Shown: piece after piece, positions 34,556-46,171 of the stretch | Layout: every line of letters starts with the position of its first letter | Numbering within the stretch: the stretch's first letter is position 1 | From: Antedon mediterranea | Taxonomy: Eukaryota; Echinodermata; Crinoidea; Comatulida; Antedonidae | Assembly: GCF_964355755.1 (NCBI RefSeq) | Contig: NC_092674.1 | Coordinates: forward strand, 3,911,001-3,975,000 | DNA: 64,000 nt | Direction of reading: 5' to 3' | Position numbers and translations under genes: made by a program | Notes under the pieces: model-generated | What the model saw: only the letters and a program-made list of their open reading frames with translations | The model's database searches: none | Told to the model about the DNA's origin: nothing

Positions 34556-37500
34556 ATAAAAAATAAAATGTATAAATGTAAATACCACTCGAACGACACG
34601 GACGTGTTTTTAATCGTGCTCCTCAGTGTGTTTGGAATTCAGTTTTTCCTAGTGAATTTGACTTTGCTTTGGTGTTTTGGATGTATCCAGTCGTTATTAT
34701 TCTTGATGGTATTTATGTTTGATCTGTGGTCCAATTTCGTGAATTTAAGATGTTTTTTGATGTATTTGTGCCATCGGAACTAAGGAATTCCGGATCACGC
34801 CGTGATTTGCATTTCGCGCCAAACCAGCTGCTGTAGTACGGTGTAGTACACTGGCTCGCTAGTTGATTAGCTGTACCGGTACAACAAACACATATCTGGA
34901 CCTATTTGAATTTCCTTATTTAACAACATAATGGCTCTATTTAGTTGTTTGATGACATTACTCTGCACATTATTTCTGAGATCAATCAGATCAAATTGAT
35001 GAATTGGACATCTTGATTGTCACAGAAACGTGGCTGGACTCCTCTATTGATAGTACGGAACTGTTTCCAGACTCATTCGTTGTGTACAGAAAAGACCGTT
35101 CAAGACACGGTGGTGGTGTTCTGTTAGCTTTGAAGAACGCATTTAAATACTGTGGTATAATTTTAACTGGTGATTTTAATTATGATTACGGTGTTGATAG
35201 TCCCTTAGTTTATAAGAAATTTAAAGAAATTATTGCTCCACTTGATACTATACAATTTGTTGATTTTTTTACTCGTGTATCTAACACCAAAAGTAGCATT
35301 ATTGATCTGGTCTTGTGCAATAACCCTGACATTGTATGTAATTTCAGAAGTCATCCCGGTCTCGGTACAAGTGACCAACTTGGGGTTTATTTTAATATTA
35401 ACGCTAGATTCAGTAAAGTTAAACCTGTAGATAGATATTATTATCAATATAGTAAATGTGACCATGACGATCTTTTTACAACGTTGGGGGCGGTTCCTTG
35501 GGGACTGTGCCTGGAACAATCAGACTGTGAGGAAATGTGGGAAAATTTTAAAGAAACAGGCCAGCTTGGATAACTCAAGAAATGGTTATCATGGCTCGTA
35601 AAAAGAAACGAATGCTAAAAGAGGCTTATCGTCATCCTCATAACCCAAGTAAGATGGACAAATATAGAAAGTTTAGTAATAAATTAAGAAACCTAACAAA
35701 ACAAGCTCATTTACAATATATTAGGAAATTAAGTATCGCCTGTGTAAATGGTGACTCCAAACGTTTTTTTAGTTATGTTAAGACTAGGCGTAAGACTGGA
35801 CAAGTCAAAAACTTAGTTTTTAACGGTATACCCTTGGTTTCCGATATCGATGCGGTAAATGCATTTTCCACATTCTTTGCGTCAAACTTTAACGAACCTA
35901 ATCGTAATTTCAATGTTAACCATGAGATCTGTAATTGTGTTCACCCAGATATTGTTCCCCTTAATAACATTAATATTACTGAAAAAACTATTTTCGAGGC
36001 TCTGTTGTCATTGAAACCCAACAAATCCCCTGGACCAGACGGGATTACACCTAAAATGTTATCCATGTCACCTCCAATTATTGCCCCAGTGTTGTGCAAA
36101 ATGTTTAACAAGTTATTAACGGATGGCTTTGTACCAAAAGATTGGAAACTCGCGAATGTCACTCCTATTTTTAAGTCAGGTAATCGTAACGATGTTAATA
36201 ATTATCGACCCATATCGCTATGTTCTATTATAGGTAAGGTTTTTGAACGTATTATAGCAGATAACATTCTTTTTCATCTTCAATTTTTTGGATTTATAAG
36301 TCCCACGCAACACGGGTTTTATCCAGGTAGATCGTGTATTACACAGGCCTCAGCGTTATATCATGATTGGTCACAAACAATGGATGTTAGACAACCTCCT
36401 GTAATTGATGCAATATTCCTTGATTGGGAGAAGGCCTTTGACCGTGTTCCCCATGATTTAGTAATCAAGAAACTGCACAACATGGGAGTATGTGGATCTC
36501 TCCTAAAGTGTCTTCACTCCTTTCTCAGTGACAGATTCCTGAATTTAAAATCCCTGTTAGAAAAATTAATAATCTACAGAATACGATATTAAGATACAAA
36601 ATCCGGTGGTTGGGATGCAGCTCCGACTATTCAAACTAAAGGTACCACTATTTGTTCCATCGAAAACTAGCGAAACCGCCATTTTGTAAACACATCGTCA
36701 TCGTGTTTATGAATTTATTTATAGCGAACGATATACGCGATGTTTATAATTGTCCGCGTATAAGAATTCATATAAATAAATACATTCCAATACAACGTAT
36801 ATTATTACTTGTTTATTTATCACAGTATACATTTTAGTTGAGGAATATTTATCATAACTATTATAATAGCTTTTATACGAGTCCGAGGCCTAGCCCTATT
36901 AGCGAGCGATTGTTCCAGGGGCGGAAAGTCACTTAGTGACGTTGTGATCGGGCGCGTCGGGCCTAGCTAATATTAATAATATGACCTGAAATAAGCGGCT
37001 AACAAGAACTGTTATATACTTGCTTACAATTGTTTTGTTATTGATGAACAAACAAGCAATTAGATTGAATAACACATTATTTATTCATTTTTTTGGGGTA
37101 AAAACATGTACAAACTAGTACTGTATTAAATATAAATTAATAGTAATATTAAACTAATACAGTATTACTATTAATAAAATATAAAATAGGCCTAACATAC
37201 AATAAATATTCAATTTTTAAGGTCTACCACATGACAATAACATAATTTACAGAGTATAGTGTAGTAGGTTTGCATTCAACATAAATATTTGTATTGTAAT
37301 TCATCTAAATCCTCTGCAAACAACATACATATTATATATTTGTAATTCAACATTTTGTTTTAAATAATTAAATTATAGTATCCACTTCACTTTCAGTTTG
37401 AAGTCACAAAGACAAAGAACTCTGCATCATCAACGATTCCTGAAAGTGTCAGAAAAAATAATAAATATTATTTTTAAAAAATGTTAATGTCTGGTTGTAT

Positions 37501-39087
37501 ATATAATTATAATATTATATGATGACATAAAAGTAAGGCAAATGGAAGCTGTATTTTATTAATTAAATTACAGTATTTACTATTATTATTTATATAATCT
37601 AGGCCTACTAGTAGCCTAGCTAGGCATCTATTGAGCCTAATAAATCAAATAATAAATGAAAAATAAAATAATAATATTAATACTGATTGAAAAAAAGTAT
37701 TTTTTGGGGGGGATCAGATCACCAGGATAGGCCGGCCAGGACCAATGATACTCGTAATCAGTACAACTTAACGACTATCGGATCAGCATCAACACAGTAC
37801 AACACACGTCTCGCTATCTCCTATACTGACACACGTGTCTCGCGTTGCCGAAACCACGCTCACAGCTAGAAAATGTACCTACCTTTCGAAGCCTGAGAAT
37901 ACACCAACACATTTTGAACAGGATAGAAATATATCATACTCGATTAAACTAATATTATTCTTGATAAAACAATTGATTACAATTTTTTTAATTTGTTGGG
38001 ATGCACCTCCGACTATTCAGAAAATGGACAACAAAACAGTAGTCAAATCGTACCACATTTATAAATGTCACGAGTCCCGACTTCAGTCGCCGAATGTATT
38101 GTATTAGCTTCGGTTTCTTTGAAGGAAACCGATTGGTTATTCAATTATACTTATTAGGAAATGCTTTTACCATAATAGGTAATGTTGGGCGGTTCTTAAA
38201 TATTCATGAGAGCTTAAAATAAAACAGCACTTATTTACTAGGCGACGAAACATCGTGGTTTCAGTTTTCAACGATAGGTGGCGCTTCAAAATCGTCAATG
38301 CGGAAGTAAGTCGATTTTACACGATTTAACGGTCAAAACGCGAAGTGGCTTTCCCACTGTATGAGAATGCTTGGGTTTATCAAACGGTTTGTAGGTTTCA
38401 ATGACACCGAAATTTTTACTACGACTTTTTAATGCACTATGTCGACCTGTTATTGAATATGGTGTTCCTGTGTGGGATCCACATCAAAAACAACATAATA
38501 TAGCTATTAACAAGTCATTAAGACGGGTTACTAAATTGTGTGCTGAAGGCGATTTCACTGACAGGCTTAAGATACTAAATTTACCAGATATGGTTCAAAG
38601 AATGAAATTTCATAGTATAATTTTTGTAGTTAAGTGTTTGCATAATTTAATTGATTTTGATATATTTGAATACCTTACAATTAATTCTCGGTATCCAGAG
38701 TCCCTCACCTTTAAACACATGTATGCTAGAACTAATGCATTTAAATACTCCCTGTTTGTTAATTTCCCTCGAATATGGGAAAGTATCCCGCATGAAGTTC
38801 GTAACAAAGTCCTGTTTAACTTTGGGGGGTTTAGAAGGGATTTGAAACAATGTATTACTGATATCGAATTCATCTAGACTATCACTGTGTTTTTATGTCT
38901 ATTGCGTTTTCCGTACTATTAGTTGGGAAAGCCACTCGACAGTGCAGTTCTTTTGAACTGATCCACTTTTGGTTACCCGCAGGTGCTGATAGTACTTTTG
39001 TTCTGTTTTGTTGAATGATGCCGTACCTTTTTTATGATTTTTGTATGTTACCTGGAAATTGAATAAAATAAAAAAAATAAAAAATAA
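34556..39087 (+). mobile_element. LINE inserted in gag, itself interrupted
   Basis: Endonuclease piece 35004-35573 (ILIVTETWLDSS, then GDFNYDYG and SSIIDLVLCN; an internal deletion separates GVLLALKNAFKYC from the GDFN motif). RT piece 35582-36545 (SLKPNKSPGPDGITPKML, NYRPISLCSIIGKVFER, FLDWEKAFDRVPHDLV). C-terminal piece 38401-38877 (NALCRPVIEYGVPVWDP, FVNFPRIWESIP). The 3' end is an A-rich AAATAAAA tail at 39063-39090. The RT palm with the YADD region is replaced by about 1.8 kb of other DNA (36546-38340). The host gag frame can be followed on both sides, so the LINE landed inside it. Confidence 0.82.
36546..38340. mobile_element. Unclassified 1.8-kb insertion within the LINE
   Basis: Replaces the LINE RT palm. 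GGTTGGGATGCAGCTCCGAC near 36607 recurs in direct orientation near 37997, close to both edges, which hints at short terminal direct repeats. A hairpin (CGGTTTCTTTGAAGGAAACC) lies near 38109. There is no coding capacity of note; the middle is AT-rich. Confidence 0.4.
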
Positions 39088-39801
39088 AATGATCAATGTG
39101 CTAAGAATGCCATAAGAGATCAGACCATCGAGGGACAATTGTTGAAAAACTCTTAGCGATTGACAAATTGGATTTGACCAAAACCATATCAACGGTACGT
39201 GCGTTAGAGGCTGCTAAACGACGAAGAGATGAAATAAATCCTCAACAGCTAAGCCTAGACCAGACAAGCACTACTGCGGCTGTAAGAAAGTCCAATAATA
39301 TGAGAAAACATCACAGTAAAAAAACAGAAAAGCAGCATATTAATAAGCAGCAGGGTAAGCAACAACCATCTTCTAGTAATAATGATAAATGTAACTACTG
39401 TGGCAAGGTCCACCAACGTGGAAGGCAGCACTGCCCCGCTGCAGATGCTACGCGTAATACGTGTAGGAAACGCGGACATTTTTCAACCGTATGCCGCTCT
39501 AAGCTCCAAAATGGAGCGATACGGATCAATACGTGCAGTCAGTACGATCAGTTTACACATGCACCTCGAACCACAGTAATGATAACACACAGGGAACATG
39601 CCGTAGACGCTCTTGCTCTTCCTGATTCCGGTTCAGATATTTGTCTCGCTCCTACATCACTGCTCGAACAAATTAATGACCACGTAGAGAATCTCATCCC
39701 TTGCAAAATACGACCTGAAACTGTCGAAGGTAGCAGAATTCAGATTGCAGGAAAATTACCACTAATCGTTTCAACCGACGAACGTTGCGTGAGTGTTACA
39801 A
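39088..39801 (+). pseudogene. Gypsy-type gag C-terminus, zinc knuckles and protease
   Basis: Resumes gag (AKNAIRDQTIEGQLL, then a frame break), continues LDLTKTISTVRALEAAKRRR, two Cys/His clusters (CNYCGKVHQRGRQHC and CRKRGHFSTVC), and an aspartic protease segment with a DSGS catalytic motif (DALALPDSGSDICLAP). It ends at the 9-bp duplication of the MITE that follows. The second knuckle is CX2C-less at its start (TCRKRGHFSTVC), suggesting mutation. Confidence 0.78.
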
Positions 39802-39810
39802 TTTATTTTT

Positions 39811-40577
39811 TCGCCGTGGCTAAAGATACGGTACCGTATTCTAACTTCTGTTTACTAAAGGTACGGTAAAATTGCATTACGTCATAACCAGCCAATGGGG
39901 TGCTGGTACGTGTGTGACGTCATCGTATAAGGACTTTGGATTTTTTTTTCATATCGCGAAAACAGTATCAACCGCATTTTCTTTATGCTTCATTTATCGC
40001 TATTATCGCCGTCGTGTGTGACAAAAACTAAATGTAGCCTACGTCTGTTATTATTATTAAAAAGCCAAAACATGTTGATTCTAATTCTAGAATACAGAAA
40101 ACCGTTTCAAAAGAGGCCTAGGCCTACTTACTACGTACTATAACCTCATTATATGAGTTTGTTTGTGTGTAGGGAAAGCGATGCCAGGCTGGGGCCAGCT
40201 GCATGTGTGCGCTGATGATTGACTCAGCCCTGGGGCTACTGTCTAAAAATCATAGTATTTGAGGGCCCCTTTATTGTCCGCATTTGCTTGTTGTTTATGG
40301 TCACCATATTGTAAACAAAGTTTAATAAAAAACATAGACCTAAAGGCCATTTGGAATAAAAATAAAACCCTCATCAGCGCACACACATCCATGCAGCCTG
40401 GCGCAGCCGGCGACAGGAATTCTCTACATACAACAGACGCGATATGAAAAAAAATCCTTATATGATGACGTCACACACGTACCAGAACCCCATTGGCTGA
40501 TTATGACGTAATGCAATTTTACCGTACCTTTAGTAAACAGAAGTTAGAATACGGTACCGTATCTTTAGCCACAGCGA
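39811..40577. mobile_element. 767-bp MITE with long inverted repeats and 9-bp duplication (Mutator-like)
   Basis: Ends are TCGCCGTGGCTAAAGATACG and the inverse of TCGCTGTGGCTAAAGATACG. Inverted similarity extends at least 140 bp (TTCTAACTTCTGTTTACTAA, GCATTACGTCATAA, GTGTGTGACGTCATC). TTTATTTTT is duplicated at 39802-39810 and 40578-40586. The Gypsy protease-linker frame is continuous if this DNA and one duplicate are disregarded. A 9-bp duplication with long inverted repeats suggests Mutator-like mobilisation. Confidence 0.82.
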
Positions 40578-40586
40578 TTTATTTTT

Positions 40587-40759
40587 CTGATGACATCGAT
40601 GACATTATTTTATCATGGGATGCATCAAAGCAGTTGGGATTTCTCTCACCAGCTTACCCTGAGCCACTGTGTCACGCAAACGTTGCATCAGTTACTAACA
40701 TTAGTCCAATTGCTGCGCCACATTTCAATCTGACTAACTTGTCCAAGGAATTTCCAGAA
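40587..40759 (+). pseudogene. Gypsy-type linker between protease and RT
   Basis: Frame fragment SDDIDDIILSWDASKQLG, then LSPAYPEPLC, typical of the segment between protease and reverse transcriptase in Ty3/Gypsy polyproteins. It is cut by the second foldback element. Confidence 0.7.
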
Positions 40760-40769
40760 GTGTCTGATG

Positions 40770-41858
40770 GGGTGTCACGAAAGCTCAGACCACGAAAGCT
40801 CAGACCCCCTAAGACCTAAGATCACGAAAGCTAAGACCCAACACCTAAGATTACAAATATTTATCTTTCGCACCTGCCTTGTATTTTAACTCCCAACATT
40901 TATTCTGAATACCACACCTTAGAATTGGCACTTTCATGAAAAAGAATCACATAAAAAGTAACAAATACATTTTTAAATTGATGATTTTACAGACGTTTTT
41001 CTCGCACACAAAATGACTAGCCTACAGTACAGTAGGCCTACCCCATGGATGGGCCATGTTCAATGTTTTTGTTTCTATGGAACGTCAAAAGAGCAAAAAT
41101 TATATAGAGGGCTGAAAACTCTGTGGAGTCCATCTACAGTGTGGATGGAACAATGTAAAATTAAAATTGTAATGATAATAGTATAATCATGCAAGTACGA
41201 AGAAATAAATACTGGCAAATAAATTTTAATTTAAAAATCATGATAAGTTTTTTTGTTTCGTTTTCTTTCTGTTTTTATACTTGTACTTTTATTGTTGCTC
41301 TTTTGGCGCTCCATAGAAACAAAAACATTGAGCATGGGGAGCTCGAGGAGTTACATTGTCATTACAGTATACAAAGAAACACATCTGTAAAATCATCAAT
41401 TTAAAGGATTTATTTATTTGTTATTATGTGTTTCTCCTTCTGAAAGTACTTATAAGTCCTAATTTTAAAGTGTGGTGTTCAGGATAAAGTTAGTCAACAA
41501 ATTTGGAGTCAAAATACAAGAAAGGCAGGTGCGTAAGAAAAACATCCTCTGAAGCAACACAATGGAGTAAATATATACCAACAAACAACCCGTCAAGTTT
41601 GTTTGTTGTAAAGAAAAAATATACATTTACTCAACGGGCGAAAATAATGTGAGTTTATCTATGTTTTGCGGTAGTATTAAATTATATTTATGGTAATAAA
41701 TGAAACCTACTGTGTTTAAAATTATGTATGGATAAACAAGTATTGTTTTTAATCTGTAGTATATCTTAGTATTTGTAATCTTGGTGTTGGGTCTTAGCTT
41801 TCGTGATCTTAGGTCTTAGGGGGTCTGAGCTTTCGTGGTCTGAGGTTTCGTGACACCC
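40770..41858. mobile_element. Foldback element, copy 2 (1089 bp, 10-bp duplication)
   Basis: Same family as 30371-31437, with the internal arms in the opposite orientation. Ends GGGTGTCACGAAAGCTCAGA and the inverse (TTTCGTGACACCC). The flanking duplication is GTGTCTGATG (40760-40769) and GTGTTTGATG (41859-41868), one mismatch. The pol frame is continuous across the site without it. Confidence 0.85.
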
Positions 41859-41868
41859 GTGTTTGATG

Positions 41869-42633
41869 GTATAATTCGCTCGATGCCTGGTGAAAAATTC
41901 ACAATCAAGATAGCAGATGATGCTAAACAATTTTGTGTTAGCACCCCACGAAAGATACCGTATGCCTACAATGATAAGCTGAAAGCAGAGCTTGAAACGC
42001 TTGAAAGCCAAGGCATCATTGTCAAGATTACTGAATATTCCAATTGGTGTGCTCCAATCGTCATTGCACCAAAGAAGAACACTGAAAAAATCAGAATGTG
42101 TGTTGACTTATCTCAACTAAATAAAAGTGTAAAACGCGAGTATTATCCTCATACTACTCCACAGGAAGCTGTAGCAGATATTGCTGCATCCGATGCTCAG
42201 TTCTTTACTGTAATCGATGCGCTGAAAGGATATCACCAAATTCCATTAGAGAAACAGAGCCAATCTTGTACAACGTTCATACCTCCCTTCGGACGGTATA
42301 AATATTTGCGAGCACCATATGGTATCACATCTATTTCGGACCATTATAATCGTCGAATGGATGAGGCGCTTCAAGGCTTAACTAATCATAGACGCATAGT
42401 CGACGACGTGGTTATTTTCAGTAAAACCAGACAAGAGCATCAGAAAGTGGTTACAGAATATCTCAAGAGATGTCAACAACACCATATTGCGCTGTCAACT
42501 GATAAGGTACAGTTATGTAAAACTACAGTTGCCTTTGCAGGTTTCACCTTAAATATCACGTAATGGATATTCGATTGGTCCTAAAACCATGGAAGCGATC
42601 AGTAAATTTCCAAAGCCCAGTTCCAGATCAGAT
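41869..42633 (+). pseudogene. Gypsy-type reverse transcriptase
   Basis: Pol RT segment: ELETLESQGIIVKITEYSNW, APIVIAPKKNTEKIRMCVDL, FTVIDALKGYHQIPL, RYKYLRAPYGITS, and the catalytic box as IVDDVVIF (usually YxDD). A stop near 42563 and the LINE insertion at about 42634 end the frame. The change at the box and the stop indicate an inactive copy. Confidence 0.82.
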
Positions 42634-42912
42634 TTCTTCAATTCACATTTATTTACTCATCGTTTATAAATACAGTTTCATAGCATAAATGATGGCAAGG
42701 ATCCTGTATAGAGAAGTTTACACTTCTGTTTTCGCAGGACCCTTTTACATAAAAAACATAAAACAATAAACACAACATAATAGATACAAAATAAAAAAAA
42801 AAAAACATTTCCTTTATACATTTTAGAGTTGTTCATCATCAAAAAGCGATACTGTTTTTCTAACATGATTATTTATACATTTTGTCTTAAAAAAGAAGAT
42901 ATTCAGTTTATT
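42634..42912 (-). mobile_element. LINE 3' end inserted in pol
   Basis: On the minus strand it reads as a LINE 3' region with a long A/T tract (poly-A at 42790-42805 on the plus strand) and ends AATAAATGTGAATTGAAG, a typical LINE tail. The pol frame is SRSDL before and RAFSGLVNQLASS after, so roughly 280 bp were inserted. Exact edges are uncertain by a few bases. Confidence 0.65.
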
Positions 42913-43600
42913 TGAGGGCATTTAGTGGACTTGTAAACCAACTTGCCTCCTCGACTAGTAAGATCGCAGAGCTGATGACTCCACTGCGACCCTTGCTATC
43001 TGAAAAGAACGAATTCATGTGGAATGCTGTTCATGATCAAGCTTTTGATAACGTTAAGAATGAACTTTCTATACTGTAGCACCCACAATGGCGTTTTTTT
43101 ACTTTAAAAAGCCAACGAGATTGACCACTGATGCCTGCAGACATGGCATTGGCTATATTCTATCTCAAAGACATGATGGTGATGAGTGGAAAACAGTACA
43201 GGCCGGTTCGCGATATCTGACAGATGCAGAAAGCAGATACGCAGTGATAGAACTTGAAATGTTAGCCGTTGCTTGGGCAGCACAGAAATGCTATATGTTT
43301 TTAGATGGATTGCCAGGCCCGTAGGTATGGGGGTGTACCAAATACTTAGTGTGCGAACCCCCCCCCCCCCCTTGACAGATCCTGGCTACGGCCCTGATTG
43401 CACCATTTTCAAATAGTCACTGATCATCATCCGCTTATTCCTATATTGAACACTCATAGATTAGATGAAATCGTCAACGTCAGATTACAACGACTTAAAA
43501 CTAGAACTACGCAGCAGACGCACTGTCACGTTACCCACATGCGAATCCTTCGAGTACAGATGAATTAGCTGAACAATTAGCATTCAACGGTCAAGGATCT
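42913..43600 (+). pseudogene. Gypsy-type RNase H region
   Basis: FSGLVNQLASS and IAELMTPLRPLL are followed by the RNase H block TDACRHGIGYILSQRH, YAVIELEMLAVAWAAQKC and, after the 83-bp MITE at 43314-43396, FQIVTDHHPLIPIL. A stop at about 43077 (TATACTGTAG) and frame changes after 43500 show decay. Confidence 0.75.
43314..43396. mobile_element. 83-bp MITE, CAGGCCCGTAG ends, 5-bp duplication
   Basis: Left CAGGCCCGTAG and right CTACGGCCCTG are inverted; ATTGC flanks both sides (43309-43313, 43397-43401). Contains a 14-C run. The same terminus (CAGGGCCGTAGCCAGGATCT) occurs at 54633 and, inverted, at 58091-58107. Ignoring it restores the RNase H frame. Confidence 0.75.
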
Positions 43601-44848
43601 AGTCCAATACCTACATTGGCTGCCATTCGAGCAGCCACGGACAGTGTGGACGCTGATAATGCCAGATTGCTCGAAATATTGAAGGCCGCAAATGATGACA
43701 ATGAATATCAGACACTGAAACAAATGATATCTACCGATGGCTTCCCAGCAACGAAGACGAGTATGCCTGATAATCTAAAGAAATACTGGTGTATTCGAGC
43801 TGAATTGTCAGTTGAACAAGACCTTCTTGTATATGGATGCAGACTATTTGTTCCAGAGGCCCTTTGACCAATCATGTTAGACAAGCTTCATCATGCACAT
43901 CCTGGAATTCGACGAGCTCAAGACAGGGCCCGTATGATTTTATATTGGCCGAACATGGATCGAGATATCGAGAACATGACTTCAAACTGTAAGTTTTGTC
44001 AGGATAACTTACCTGTCAATCCCAGAGAACCACTGATTCAGAAACCTTAACCAACCAGACCCTTCCAGCAACTTGCAGCAGATTTTGCCTTTGTGAATGG
44101 TAGAAATTATCTGATCGTGGTTGATTGCCTAACTGACTGGCCAATTATTGAAGATATGGGTAAGAATACTACTACAGCAGCTACGACTGAAAAGCTAAGG
44201 GACATATTCTGTAATGTTGGTGTACCTGAAGTATTTTGGTTCGCTAATAACTGGCAGTTCACCATAAAATACAGCTCACCTTATCACCAACAATCTAATG
44301 GGAAAGCTGAAGCTACAGTCAAATCCATGAAAAAGCTTATCCGCTCATCATCTTCAAATCATACATTACCAGACAAAGAACAGTTAGCAAAAGCGCTCTT
44401 GCACTACAGAAATATTCCATGTAGGAAAGATGGATTATCTCCTGCTATAAAGTTATTTGGACGACCTATTCAGGATACACTACTAACGCACCATCGTGCC
44501 TTTAATGCCGACTCCCAGAAAGATATTAAGGAAGCCCAAATTATCTTGGAAAAGGGGAAGGGGAAAAAGAAACAATACTTTGATCTTCACACCAAAGAAC
44601 TGTCCGATTTAAAGCTTCATAACCATATTGCAGTATATAATCATTTAGATAAACTGTTTAACATTTATGGAACAATAATTGATATAAAACCAAACAGGAG
44701 ATACTTCATCAAAACATCGGCGGGAAGGGTGTTAGTTAGAAACCGACGCTTTATACGTAAACGTACGCCGCAATCCATTGGCTTTGTACCAGTGGACCCG
44801 AAAGGCATAGGTATATGCGCAGCACCATTAAGGCCCCTGCAAGATTGA
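43600..44848 (+). pseudogene. Gypsy-type integrase
   Basis: 43616-43867 is the pre-integrase region. A stop lies at the HHCC zinc domain start (43866), after which HHAHPGIRRAQDRARMILYW and CKFCQDN remain readable. The core follows at 44093-44848: LIVVDCLTDWPIIE carries the first Asp, but the second (normally in a DNG motif) is replaced in WFANNWQFT, and the segment after it is deleted. The last acidic residue survives in NGKAEATVKSM. The C-terminal chromo-like part ends before the polypurine tract. Catalytically dead. Confidence 0.82.
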
Positions 44849-44893
44849 TTGAAGATCCAAAATGGCCATAAGCACTTTGGATCTAAGAGGAGG

Positions 44894-45069
44894 TGTGAGG
44901 CTCTTAAGGCCGCCCATACGTATGACGTATGGAGTTGGAGAAAAAGAGAAACAACGTGCGTAGACCGCCATATTGTTCGTTTGACTTGAGTTGTTATTAA
45001 AGTTAGTTATAGCACATCTTTGTGTATAGTTTTATTATTGTGGTATTGACAAAGCAACATACCCAAACA
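44894..45069 (+). repeat. 3' LTR
   Basis: 176 bp, TGTGAGGCTC at the start and ACCCAAACA at the end, followed by target duplicate TGCAG. Includes AAGTTAGTTATAGCACATCT and a TATTAAAG motif that may act in polyadenylation. It is unbroken, so it shows the empty target site of the 4.5-kb insertion. Confidence 0.88.
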
Positions 45070-45089
45070 TGCAGAACGCTCTTTATCTT

Positions 45090-45915
45090 TATGTATGTAG
45101 CAAGTGGCAGTCTCTGATTGGATGTTCACTTGCACAAGCGGTCACTTATGTTTGACTTTCGTAAAATTAAGAGGCAACTTATACCTTTAAATATCAAAGA
45201 TAATGATGTCCGCACAACTAGTGAACATAAATATTTAGGAGTATGGATAGATGAAAAACTGTCATGGAATGCCAACACTGCCAAAGTCTATGCGAAGGCA
45301 AACCAAAGATTGTACTTCTTAAGGAAATTAAGAAACTTTAAGATTGGCAGAGATGCGCTGTCTCTATTCCATCAGGCTATGATACAGTCCATATTAACAT
45401 TTTGCTGTATTGTATGGCTAAATAGTTTATCTAAGTATAACTCAAATAAATTACAGAGAATAATCAAAATGGCTAAGAAGGTAATAGGTGCAAACGTCCC
45501 ATCTATCCATGATATATGCGATAAGGTTATGAAGAAAAAACTAAAATGTATAATTAACGACCAGTCTCATCCTCTTTTTAACTTTATAAATTTCAGTAGA
45601 TCCGGAAGGATGATTCCTTCAATTAAGAAGACTGAGCGTCATAATAAATCATTTCTTCCGTGTGCAATCAGGCAATACAACAAGCAATTTAAAAGATAAC
45701 TTGAGACGTTTTATATTTTATTCTTTATATAGTATTTTAATATTTATACTGTTCATAATGTTTTATACATAGCATATTTTCTTATATATTATCTTATCCA
45801 TTGTATAGTATTGTATGTTTTTAACTGTTGTTATTTTTATTGTAATTTGAACCTTGGAAGGCAAATTTCATTTACTGTGTATTTGACAATAAATTTGAAC
45901 TTGAACTTGAACTTG
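45090..45915 (+). mobile_element. LINE 3' fragment
   Basis: An uninterrupted frame at 45118-45699 encodes the RT C-terminal region: FRKIKRQLIPLNIKDNDV, HKYLGVWIDEKLSWN, FHQAMIQSILTFCCIVWLNS, ending QYNKQFKR. The 3'UTR ends GACAATAAATTTGAAC followed by (TTGAAC)n at 45886-45915. The element is 5'-truncated. The frame is open over 190 codons, so this is one of the younger LINE pieces in the window. Confidence 0.82.
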
Positions 45916-46171
45916 AGGATAGAATGTTATACCACTTTAGATTGATATTTGGTAGACTTGCTCCAAGTCTGTATTTATTGTCTTTTGTTAGTCCACCAGT
46001 CGGCTATTCCATATATTGTTATAACCTTCTAAAATTTGAAGTGTATAGGCCATACGTTTACAGTATTCGTTTTCTTTCATTCTTAGCTTGTGCAAAATCG
46101 TATATCGGCTATGCCACCTGTATTTTAACAATAGGAATGCGAATTATTCGTTTACGTAAGGCGATTATTAC

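Larger units (their letters stand above)
29507..45069 (+). mobile_element. Ty3/Gypsy-type LTR retrotransposon, heavily nested
   Basis: Flanked by TGCAG at 29502-29506 and 45070-45074. The 5' LTR starts at 29507 with TGTGAGGCCCTTAAGGCCGC, and the 3' LTR starts identically apart from one base at 44894, preceded by a purine tract (AAGAGGAGG, 44885-44893). Gag starts at 34169; zinc knuckle, protease, RT, RNase H and integrase follow in the canonical order to 44848. Insertions at 29599-34102, about 34556-39087, 39811-40577, 40770-41858, about 42634-42912 and 43314-43396 account for most of the 15.6-kb length; the unbroken element would be near 5 kb. Besides insertions there are frameshifts and a damaged integrase, so it is dead. 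Confidence 0.88.
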
